NCBI GenBank assembly: GCA_033807695.1
Contig: CM066306.1
Coordinates: 2,232,001 to 2,296,000, forward strand
Reading direction: 5' to 3'
DNA length: 64,000 bases
DNA from: Daedaleopsis sinensis
Taxonomy: Eukaryota > Basidiomycota > Agaricomycetes > Polyporales > Polyporaceae
The position numbers and the translations under genes are program-made. The notes beneath the pieces are model-generated. The model was not told the DNA's origin. It did not search any database and worked only from the letters and a program-made list of their open reading frames with translations. This document shows, piece by piece, positions 19,461-27,766 of this stretch (the first letter of the stretch is position 1; each line of letters starts with the position of its first letter).

Positions 19461-22400
19461 CTATTCTCGCCTTGGACCATTTGCACTCGTAGAGGGCGCA
19501 TCGCGCTCCCTACGCGGCAACTGCGCCAAGTCCCTTACGCCGAGTACGGCTAGATAGTCGTCGAGTGCCTTGAGATCCTCGCATTCGTGCGCAGGTTCCC
19601 AAGTGTGCTCGCCTACTGTCCAGTGTACGAGGAGCTCGATGGCATTTCCTTGCCATCGATGTCCCACTATCTCGTCCACCTGCCACTCCAAATTGTCGGG
19701 CATACCGAAGTCGTAAAACTTCTTGGTTTCCCGAGCGGGGAATAGTTCGTCATCGTTCGCATTATGGGGCTTCAGAAGTGACGAGTGGAACGATGGATGC
19801 ACTCGTCGCTTCTTTAGCTCTTCCGGTAATTCGAGCGTATAATGAGATGTATCATTATGCGCTGACTTTATCTCGAAAGGTCCAATGTACTTTGGGGCTA
19901 GTTTGCGTGCCCTGCCCTTTGGCAACGCCAGGTTCTTAGTGGATAAGTACACTAAGTCCCCAACGTTGTAGTGGGGAGGGTCCGCCGCACGCCGCCGGTT
20001 AGCCTGGTGGGCCGCCACGACGCGACTCTCGATGATCGCGTCGTGCGCCTGCTCCAGGTTCAGTCGGGCGCGCTCTGCAAACGCTTTGGCTCCGGGTAGA
20101 GCCCTAGATATCGTCGGGAATGACGACATCTTGGGCATATACCCGTATATTAGTTCGAAAGGTGCGTACCCCGTAGATGAGCTGACACTTGAATTTATAG
20201 CGAATTCGACTAGCGGGAGCTTCTCCTGCCAGTCGGACTGGTCCGGGTGTACTATTGAACGTAGGATCTGTCCTACGTTTCTGATAGCACGCTCTGACGC
20301 TCCGTCTGTCTGCGGGTGGAACGCAGTTGACATGAGCAACTGTGTTCCTAGTAGACGTTGTACCTCTTGCCAAAATCGCGACGTGAACTTAGAGTCACGA
20401 TCCGATACGATTGTTTCGGGTACTCCGTGAAGTCGTATGACTTCGCGGATGTATACGTACGCTAGGTCCGTAGCCGTATCTGTGACGCGGCATGGTATCA
20501 GATGTACCATGCTGGTCAGTCTACACAGTACCACCCATATGTAGTTGTACCCGTTGGCGTCGGGGAATGGGCCCAAAAAGTCCATTCCCGCTGACTGCCA
20601 CAGGAACAGCGGAATTGGCATCGAGTGTAGCCATCCCGCGGGCGGTTGTGGGCTCGTCTTTGACATCTGGCAGGTCTCGCATGTAGCGCAGAACTGTTGG
20701 ATTTCAAATGACATTCTGGGCCACCATACCCATCGACGCAAGTATTCGATGGTCTTCCTAGGTCCCAGGTGCCCAATTGTGCGATGCCCAGCGTCGATGA
20801 CGATCTCGTTCAATCGTCGTCGACCCTTGAGCTTCGTTCGAGGTATGCACAGGCATTGGAACCCCAGTCGAGTACGGACGTATAGTAGTTCGTCCTTGAC
20901 CGTGAAGTTCGGGTATGCAGAAGGTTTTTCTACAACCTTCTTGAACAGTGCATCCGCTCCGTAACCAGCGCGAATTGATTTCATCAATTCGTCGTTGGTC
21001 TGGAGTGCGGTGACAAGTGGAGGTCCATCCTGCATGGCGTCTTTTACCGTGACTTCCGATAGCTCGTAGCGCTGCTTCAGCGTCGCAGTATCGGTAGGAA
21101 TGTGGCGGGGTGTCACGGCGCTGACAGCGTTGTGCATCTCCGCCGCCTCCACTTCACGCGGTTCGATCTTGTCGCGCGGCTTCCGAGTCCGTTTCACGGG
21201 CCACTCGGCAGCATTATTTGGATCCACCTTACGGGGACGTGGGGGGCGAAGCGACATGGCTCGAACCTCCACGTCTGCAGTCAATTCCTTTCTCCGCGCT
21301 TCGGGCAGATCGTCTAATTCCGGGTTGAGGCGGACGTCTGCGTTGACGTACTCCTCGACTGGATGGAGATCGTCTGCCCCATCGTTTTCGTAATACCGCG
21401 ACAGACAGTCCGCGACCTTGTTCTGCTCGCCTTCGACGTGCACTGCCTGCGCGTCGAATCGATCCAAGAACTCGGTCCATCGTATGATCCGGCCACTTTT
21501 GGTCTCTCTCGAGGCTGTCTTCAGCTTCGTGAGAGCCTCATGGTCAGTCGCGATGAAGAACTTGCGGCCAATCAGCCGGTCTTCCCATTTCATCAACGCC
21601 TCAATCACACCCAGTGCTTCCTGCTCATAGGTGTGATATGATCGTTGTGCCGATGAGAATTTCTTGGACATGAACCCGGCTGGGCGACATGTTCGCCAGT
21701 CGGGTCCTTGTCCATATACGGCTCCGACCCCATATACTGAAGCGTCCGTGATCACCCAAATCGGTTCGTCCGATTTGGGATCTATGGGCTTTAGTATGGG
21801 TACCTTGCACGCCAGAGCCTTGATTCGATTCAAGCACGCTTGATGAATCGGCCTCCAGTGGAAAGGTTGCCCGTTCCGGCATATAGATTCGAGCGGCGAC
21901 GTATAGGCAGATACGTCGGGCAAGAAATGGGCCAGGTACTGTACGAGTCCGAGAAATCGTTGAACTTCGTTCAACGATCTCATGGGCCTCCAGTCGCGGA
22001 TGCGAGCCATCTTGTCCGAGTCAGCGTGGAGTCCCTTGTCATCTATTAGATGGCCGAGACAGTCCATGCTCTCGGAGTATAGGTCTAGTTTGGATTTGCT
22101 GAGGTACATTCGCTGCTCTCGGAGGTGCTGGAACACGAGGGTCAAGTGACTCTCGTGTTCCTCCATAGTTTCCGAGAACACGAATATATCATCAAGATAT
22201 ATGTGCACGAACATTCCGATGTATTCTCGGAATATCCATGTCATGAGTCGTTGGAACGTACTGGGAGCATTGCAGTCGCCTTGCTGCATGACGTGTGAGA
22301 TGGCGGTTCCGTAGATGGTGGAGAACGCCGTCTTCCAGACGTCCTCTGCCTCTATACGGATCTGCTCGTACGCGTCGGACATATCGATCTTTGTGCGATA

Positions 22401-23498
22401 TTTTGCACGTGCAACATCGTATCGAATGTTGTCCTGATCTGGGAATGGTGTGACGTCTTTCAACGTGTTATTGTTCCGTTGTCGCGCATCGACCACCGTA
22501 CGTAGCTTTCCATTCTTTTTGGGAATGCAAAGCAACGGGGCGGCTTGCGTGGCGGGTTTCATCTCCCACCATTGCACCTTGATGTATTTATCCATCTTTT
22601 CCCAGAGGGCGCCCTTGAGCGCATCCGGGCATCGAGGGTGATGGTAGTTATACCGCTTGTTATCGTCAACAAGCGGTATTCGGTGATTGACTTCTCGCCA
22701 CGGAGGAAGTACTAGGGGGATGTCTCCGAGTAAATCGGATACCTCCTCTATCCACTTCTTCCGTATACGAGGCAGTTCTTCTTCTTTTAGCTGGGGCTGA
22801 GACAGTTGATTAACTATCTCATCCTCCATGGCGTCATTGATTCCATACGGATCCTCTCGTCCAAACCGATCCCTGCGAACGTTCTCGCTCGACTTCCGAC
22901 TGACAGTATCGCGATACTTCAGCGGAGGCGTTGGGTTGCGAGAGTCCCGTGTCTTGATACGTGGCTCCATCCGGGAGAGTGTAGCGTGCTCACTGTCCGG
23001 GTATCGTATATGCACGATCCTCGGTTTAGTGGTATTCGCACTCATATTTGAAGGCTCAGCTTGGGTTGATCGGGGTTCAGAGGGAGACGGTGGTGAGTCC
23101 GTCTCCTGCTCTTTACCTGGTCGACCCTTTTGCGCCGACTTGTAGCGGTGCGTTGTTTTTCTTGGTTTCTTTTTCATACGGGGTGAGGAAGGCTCCTTGT
23201 CTTCCTCATCCGTCGGTATGAATATGGAGGGATGATGTGGAGGCAGGTGAGGAACATCTCGTTGTAGCTTGATGTCCTCATCTTCCTCTTCAACGATACT
23301 TACTTTGTTTTTCTTATTGGTTTTACGGTCTGCCGATGCCTTCTTTTTCTCACATTTATCCTCCTCGTCCGAGGGGATAAATATTGACGGATGATCATGG
23401 CGTAACGTGGGTTTAGCACGTTGCGCTCGTAGGTCCTGATCTTCAACTTCCTCGACTGTGGTACTTCTTTTGGAAATACCACGGCGAGGGTGTGCGAG
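19461..23498 (-). CDS. Gypsy Pol: RT, RNase H, integrase, chromodomain
   Basis: The frame is open from 23498 (just after an in-frame TGA at 23501-23499) to the stop at 19461. The first ATG is at 23177, giving 1238 residues. Domains from that ATG: RT with YLDD near residue 325 (HIYLDDIFVFS); RNase H beginning near 472 (WVITDASVYGVGAVYG, ATDHEALTKLK); HHCC zinc motif near 790 (HRTIGH...CATCETC); integrase core with D (GMDFLGPFPD, about 863), D (IVSDRDSKF, about 925) and E (ASERAIRN, about 961); chromodomain at about 1163-1210 (WQVDEIVGHRWQG, HTWEPAHECEDL). The N-terminal linker holds a tandem repeat containing HPSIFIP(S/T)DEEDK. Pol is in the same frame as Gag, separated by two TGA codons 30 nt apart (23531-23529 and 23501-23499). 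Confidence 0.93.
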   Translation of the reverse strand, partial: LAHPRRGISKRSTTVEEVEDQDLRAQRAKPTLRHDHPSIFIPSDEEDKCEKKKASADRKTNKKNKVSIVEEEDEDIKLQRDVPHLPPHHPSIFIPTDEEDKEPSSPRMKKKPRKTTHRYKSAQKGRPGKEQETDSPPSPSEPRSTQAEPSNMSANTTKPRIVHIRYPDSEHATLSRMEPRIKTRDSRNPTPPLKYRDTVSRKSSENVRRDRFGREDPYGINDAMEDEIVNQLSQPQLKEEELPRIRKKWIEEVSDLLGDIPLVLPPWREVNHRIPLVDDNKRYNYHHPRCPDALKGALWEKMDKYIKVQWWEMKPATQAAPLLCIPKKNGKLRTVVDARQRNNNTLKDVTPFPDQDNIRYDVARAKYRTKIDMSDAYEQIRIEAEDVWKTAFSTIYGTAISHVMQQGDCNAPSTFQRLMTWIFREYIGMFVHIYLDDIFVFSETMEEHESHLTLVFQHLREQRMYLSKSKLDLYSESMDCLGHLIDDKGLHADSDKMARIRDWRPMRSLNEVQRFLGLVQYLAHFLPDVSAYTSPLESICRNGQPFHWRPIHQACLNRIKALACKVPILKPIDPKSDEPIWVITDASVYGVGAVYGQGPDWRTCRPAGFMSKKFSSAQRSYHTYEQEALGVIEALMKWEDRLIGRKFFIATDHEALTKLKTASRETKSGRIIRWTEFLDRFDAQAVHVEGEQNKVADCLSRYYENDGADDLHPVEEYVNADVRLNPELDDLPEARRKELTADVEVRAMSLRPPRPRKVDPNNAAEWPVKRTRKPRDKIEPREVEAAEMHNAVSAVTPRHIPTDTATLKQRYELSEVTVKDAMQDGPPLVTALQTNDELMKSIRAGYGADALFKKVVEKPSAYPNFTVKDELLYVRTRLGFQCLCIPRTKLKGRRRLNEIVIDAGHRTIGHLGPRKTIEYLRRWVWWPRMSFEIQQFCATCETCQMSKTSPQPPAGWLHSMPIPLFLWQSAGMDFLGPFPDANGYNYIWVVLCRLTSMVHLIPCRVTDTATDLAYVYIREVIRLHGVPETIVSDRDSKFTSRFWQEVQRLLGTQLLMSTAFHPQTDGASERAIRNVGQILRSIVHPDQSDWQEKLPLVEFAINSSVSSSTGYAPFELIYGYMPKMSSFPTISRALPGAKAFAERARLNLEQAHDAIIESRVVAAHQANRRRAADPPHYNVGDLVYLSTKNLALPKGRARKLAPKYIGPFEIKSAHNDTSHYTLELPEELKKRRVHPSFHSSLLKPHNANDDELFPARETKKFYDFGMPDNLEWQVDEIVGHRWQGNAIELLVHWTVGEHTWEPAHECEDLKALDDYLAVLGVRDLAQLPRRERDAPSTSANGPRRE

Positions 23499-23528
23499 TC
23501 AGGGACTTCTTTCACGCTTTCTGTTGCT

Positions 23529-26513
23529 TCAGTACTCCGAGTCCTGCTCATGGCTGAATGCGGGGATTATAGTGCCGTTCACTATAATGTTCCGCTTCTG
23601 CACATCGAGCACTACTCCGTACTTTGCCATGAATGGTGTGCCAATGACGCAGTCGTATCGATCAAGGTTAACTTGGTCGAAGTATACGATATCGTCCACT
23701 GGCCCCAGCTTTACCGGTATTCTAGTGCCATAGCTGATCTTTGATCGGCTACCGGAGCATCCAAGTTGTAGAGTGACTTGTTGCTCCAGTATTATTTTCG
23801 GAGCACGGCAGATATGTGCAAACTCCAGCGTGATCGAATCAGTCGTACTCCCTGTATCAAACAGGGTGTACGCCATGATCCCGTTCACGTCGACTAGTGC
23901 GCACAACGTCGCCGTCTCTTTCGCGCTTCGGTTGGGTTGTACCATGAGCGGGGTGGTAGACCTACGCCGTACTGTTGCCGAATGCTCTCTCGGGGCCTGC
24001 GGGGGCGTGTGTGCCTTCATGGCATACACACGCTCCTTTGCATCGGGCTCCGTACGCATTGCGCAAACACGGACGTACGGTTCTTCTGGCTCGGTTTCCG
24101 AGTCGCAATCAATGATTCGCATTGATTGCGCCCGTACTACTTCCGAGCTTGCATCGTCCTCTCCGTTTTCCTCCTCCTCTGGCTCGCCCTGTGAGCCATG
24201 ATCACTCTCGTACTGGGATCCGCCCCATTGCTCGGGGCTGGGTCCCAGTTCGGATTCCTCGCCGTCTTCTACTCGTTGCGAGTGGAAGCGGGGTCGAGGA
24301 CGGGCATTCGCGGGTCCCTGCGATGCTTTTGGGCATGACGGGTCACCGCGGAAATGCCCCACTTGGCCACAGGCGAAACACGCGTTATCACGCGGTTTTG
24401 CTCCGGGGGTAGGAGGACGGTAAGGTGTCTTTGCAGTCGGTGTGCGCGAGCTCGATTCGCGTGGTTCCTCGCGACGGCCGCGGTCGCGCGATTGCGATCG
24501 CGGTCTCTCGCGCGAGTGCCGATTGCGTCCCGTTTCGTGGTCTCGACGGTGCTGGATTGTCTGGTTCGCGCTCGTCGTCGGGCGGACATATGTGGGTGCG
24601 TTGCGATGACTAATCGCGTCCGCGCCCGCATATGCCTCCTCGAGTTGACGAGCATTCTCCACGATTGTATCCCAACGATTATACTCAGCAGTAATCCCTC
24701 GATTAATGCTGAGGTTACGCCGGATGTTATCAGGCAGCCCGTTGAATAGCTTCCGTTTCATTTCATATTCCGTTGGATGCTCGATCATCTCACGCGCGCG
24801 GCGGCGTAAGTCCGCTGCGTATCGCTCCACTCCATGCTGGGAGCGATATGCGCACTTTATAAACTCCTCCGTCGCGCGAGCAGCCGTGCTCGAGTGCACG
24901 AACCTTGCGTGCAGGAGGCATACTGCCTCCTCGAACGATGGCGTGTGCGAGTTGTCGGGATGGTCTATCTCCTGAGCATACCAGTCGTCAGCATCTCCTT
25001 TCAGATGCTGGCGCAAGTATATCAGTCGATATCCGTCCGCGTCCGGGCCGCAGACATTGTATGCTCGCATCCAATCCAGTACTCCATCCAACCAAGTATA
25101 AAATACTTGGTGGTTGTTAGCACCATCATATTTAGATGGTACCTCAATTTTTGGGTGCTTCATCCCTTCCGGGATGACCAGTTTCTTGCCTACTTTGTGT
25201 CTGATGTTATTGACAAGCTGCTCCAAGAGCGCGTCGAGATGCGCTCTTGGATTCGCCGTAGGTGTGGTGTCCGCGCGCGGGGCAGTCGATTGGAGCACGC
25301 TCATCGGCTGTCCCGCCGTGTATATAGTGACATTGCCATACCTCGCAGCTCCTGGGCGGAGTGCATCCGAGATGGACCCCGCCAGCTGCCGCGAGTTGTC
25401 TGTCTCGCCGGAGGGGGGTACAAACCTGACATTATTTTGTCCCCCCCTATGCGCGTTCTCGCCGCGCGGCGTGTTAGGCGCGTCGCGCATTATACGTGCA
25501 GCATCGTGCTGCTCGTTTAATATGTCATTGTACGTGGGACGTAGATACGCATATCTATCTACGTTCGACTCATCAAACGCGGGCGGCGGGACTACTGAGC
25601 GCGACGATTCGTTCTCGGACGGTATCGACGTGTTCGCAGCATGGAGCACCTCGTCCACATTCGGCTGGATGGCCTGCCGGTTGCGACCTTGATGTCGTAC
25701 GGCGCGCGTGATTCGCGCGTCGTATTCGTCAAGACTCTCGCCAGACTGTCGCGCGTGCGAGCTCGTAGACTCGGCTACCGCGTGCGACGCCGAGTCTTGC
25801 TCCGTATTGTTAGTTGGGGGGCCTGGCTTGAACTCCATGTTGCGGCGCTGGGCTATCTCCGAAAGTGGAGGTAGCCCTAGTAGCAGTCGCGCCTCCGCGA
25901 TGGTCTGCTCGACATCGCGGATCATGTTTTGGTTGTCCTGGAGTGCGCGATTGGTACGGGCGTGTGCGGCTCGTACCTCATCGGCGTACTCCTGGATCAC
26001 TACCGTGGAGCGGGCTTGAAGTTGATTTAACTCGTGGCCATGCTCGGTAAGCTGTTGGGTGCGCAGATACATTTGTTCACGCAAAGCTAACTGGCTTTGC
26101 GTGACAACTTCTGCCACCCGGTTCTGCCTTTCCTCGGTCGTCGCAGGGGAATGGGCGGGGCGTCGATCACTCGACGCTGCCGCCGCTTCCATCTGCGACG
26201 CACTGACCGCGAATGCGGCCAGGGATATGGTCGGATTTGGTTGATGGATTTCGGGGGACTCACCGGGGGCGCCTCGGATCAGCGGGGTGGTCCGTCCTCC
26301 TCGGGGAGTCGGCGAAATCGTTGATGTTGAATTGTCGCCCCGGCCCAGTTCCTGGTCCGGTACGTCTGTTACGTACGGGGCCCGGGGAGCTGTCGGGGCT
26401 GTGGCGAAGCTTCCAGCCGGAGTGCTTCGCGATGAGGGATTGGTTCTCGTCGTGGGATCCGCGTTTGGATTGCCGGCCTGGTGGGAATTCGAAGCGTCGC
26501 CTGAGAAAGACAT
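23529..26513 (-). CDS. Gypsy Gag with zinc knuckle and aspartic protease
   Basis: 994 residues from ATG 26513, only 37 bp after the 5' LTR. The N-terminal half is Ser/Thr/Pro-rich with a helical stretch around 130-200. A retrotransposon-gag region (YAQEIDHPDN, FVHSSTAARATEEFIKCAYR, about 500-590) is followed by an Arg/Ser-rich linker and a CCHC knuckle near residue 709 (CFACGQVGHFRGDPSC). The C-terminal part is a retroviral-type aspartic protease with the catalytic DTGS (TLFDTGSTTDSITLEF, about 885) and a VIGTPFMAKYGV flap-side block. Ends in TGA at 23531-23529. Confidence 0.92.
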   Translation of the reverse strand: MSFSGDASNSHQAGNPNADPTTRTNPSSRSTPAGSFATAPTAPRAPYVTDVPDQELGRGDNSTSTISPTPRGGRTTPLIRGAPGESPEIHQPNPTISLAAFAVSASQMEAAAASSDRRPAHSPATTEERQNRVAEVVTQSQLALREQMYLRTQQLTEHGHELNQLQARSTVVIQEYADEVRAAHARTNRALQDNQNMIRDVEQTIAEARLLLGLPPLSEIAQRRNMEFKPGPPTNNTEQDSASHAVAESTSSHARQSGESLDEYDARITRAVRHQGRNRQAIQPNVDEVLHAANTSIPSENESSRSVVPPPAFDESNVDRYAYLRPTYNDILNEQHDAARIMRDAPNTPRGENAHRGGQNNVRFVPPSGETDNSRQLAGSISDALRPGAARYGNVTIYTAGQPMSVLQSTAPRADTTPTANPRAHLDALLEQLVNNIRHKVGKKLVIPEGMKHPKIEVPSKYDGANNHQVFYTWLDGVLDWMRAYNVCGPDADGYRLIYLRQHLKGDADDWYAQEIDHPDNSHTPSFEEAVCLLHARFVHSSTAARATEEFIKCAYRSQHGVERYAADLRRRAREMIEHPTEYEMKRKLFNGLPDNIRRNLSINRGITAEYNRWDTIVENARQLEEAYAGADAISHRNAPTYVRPTTSANQTIQHRRDHETGRNRHSRERPRSQSRDRGRREEPRESSSRTPTAKTPYRPPTPGAKPRDNACFACGQVGHFRGDPSCPKASQGPANARPRPRFHSQRVEDGEESELGPSPEQWGGSQYESDHGSQGEPEEEENGEDDASSEVVRAQSMRIIDCDSETEPEEPYVRVCAMRTEPDAKERVYAMKAHTPPQAPREHSATVRRRSTTPLMVQPNRSAKETATLCALVDVNGIMAYTLFDTGSTTDSITLEFAHICRAPKIILEQQVTLQLGCSGSRSKISYGTRIPVKLGPVDDIVYFDQVNLDRYDCVIGTPFMAKYGVVLDVQKRNIIVNGTIIPAFSHEQDSEY

Positions 26514-26550
26514 GTCGCCTAGAATTGAGTACGAGGCGAGTCAAAAAAGA

Positions 26551-26796
26551 TGTAAAAGCACAATGTCTACTCCTCGCCCTAGTCGTGACTCGTCCAAGCC
26601 TGTATATTCAGGAGACGTGTACAACGGGGGGTGAAGAGAGAGTTGTCCTCTCTCTTCCCTGACACGCGGATACACTACATGATAACTGTACAGTACTTCA
26701 GCCACAGTGATGATATAAGCGGTAGTCCATGGTTCGAGACGCCAGCACAGCCACTAGGCGTTAATACCGGGGTATTAACGCCTCGCGGCCTTTACA
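26551..26796 (-). repeat. 5' LTR of the gypsy element
   Basis: Identical to 16524-16769. Immediately downstream in element orientation the sequence is TCTTTTTTGACTCGCC. The TGG expected of a tRNA primer-binding site is absent. Confidence 0.95.
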
Positions 26797-26801
26797 GTAT
26801 C
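26797..26801 (+). repeat. Target-site duplication (right) of the gypsy element
   Basis: GTATC, matching 16519-16523. Confidence 0.9.
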
Positions 26802-27585
26802 CTTGAGATCGTACAACTGTGAGATGCTAGCGATTGCTATACTGTCCCCGGTGGCATTATCCACATATTATCCACATTATCAGAAGACATCATTGGCCGA
26901 TTAAAGCCATGAATAACTCACCCGTTAATAGCCTGATAATTGATGTTAGTTGCCGTCAATGGTGGCTTAAGAGTGTTAAGGCAGATGGGGTTCTACTGAT
27001 GCCCCAGGAGTGAGTGCTAGAGCCTTCGGCCTCGACGCTCATGGCGGGACATTTGGGCCCAGTTTTAACCTCATTGAAAGTGCACAATCAATCCTCGAGC
27101 CGAAGCTCTTGCTAATAAGCCAAAATTTGACTGCTCAATACACCATACGGTGGCGAAAGTGTGTGTGAGCTTCCGCATTGAAACTCTGACGTTCTCACGG
27201 GGGGGTCCCTTACCCACCCTCTCAAGTAATACCAGCCTCTCTATTAGTAAGGGACGCAATACGAGAGGCTGGCATGCGAGCCTACAGGGGCCCTCCACAT
27301 CCTCATTGAAGCTCGTGAAAGCCTACACAATGATTTTATGAGCATAGTGTATCACAACCACGAATTTTGAGCCCATACTGAGGTTGCAAACAAGTCAGAT
27401 AGCGCAGACCTTGACGTTACATAAGCTTCCAGTTAGCGAACGTGGACGACGACTTGGGATTTACTCCAGAGGCGAGGCTCGAGAAATGGCTTGACATCGG
27501 CAGAGATGCGCATCATCCATCAGCTTGTTGCCGACAAACACCTCCGAACGAACAGCAGCGAACGAACAAAATTGAACACCCCTAA
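26802..27585. other. Intergenic; inverted repeats at 27202-27272
   Basis: No gene recognised. 27202-27229 is the inverted copy of 15335-15362. Two inverted repeats interleave: GTCCCTTAC (27205-27213) with GTAAGGGAC (27247-27255), and CCAGCCTCTC (27232-27241) with GAGAGGCTGG (27263-27272). Confidence 0.5.
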
Positions 27586-27703
27586 TAGAGCGTATTCGAG
27601 GGAAGTAACTTAGAATTTGGAGCGGGCGTTGAGATTTCTCATTGGCCGAGAACGGGCGATCCGATGGTACGGCTCTAATATTTACTCCCTCGAATACGCT
27701 CTA
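27586..27703. mobile_element. MITE-like element, about 118 bp
   Basis: Terminal inverted repeats of 18 bp (TAGAGCGTATTCGAGGGA at 27586-27603; its complement at 27686-27703) enclose about 80 bp without coding capacity. If the end is read as GAGCG, a TA dinucleotide flanks both sides. It lies only 63 bp beyond the stop codon of the tryptophan gene, so it may be within its 3' UTR. Confidence 0.75.
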
Positions 27704-27766
27704 ATCACAATTCCCGACTCTAGCTAAGCACAGTACTAGTAGGATCCCTGCGATTCACTTCTGCAA

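Larger units (their letters stand above)
16524..26796 (-). mobile_element. Complete Ty3/gypsy chromovirus, apparently recent
   Basis: A 10,273-bp element with two 246-bp LTRs (16524-16769, 26551-26796) that are identical at every base compared, 5-bp target duplications (GTATC), TGTAAA...TTTACA LTR ends and a polypurine tract (16782-16770 on the minus strand). Reading the minus strand, the order is 5' LTR, Gag-protease (26513-23529), Pol with RT, RNase H, integrase and chromodomain (to 19461), a third ORF (19290-16888), 3' LTR. The catalytic motifs inspected are all present. LTR identity implies insertion too recent for visible divergence. It interrupts the sequence otherwise continuous from ...GCAATGTATC to CTTGAGATCG. 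Confidence 0.95.

Noticed and set aside
15960..26560. Possible biosynthetic or defence island between the repeats
   Set aside because: The large frames here are all explained by one Ty3/gypsy element with LTRs and target duplication.
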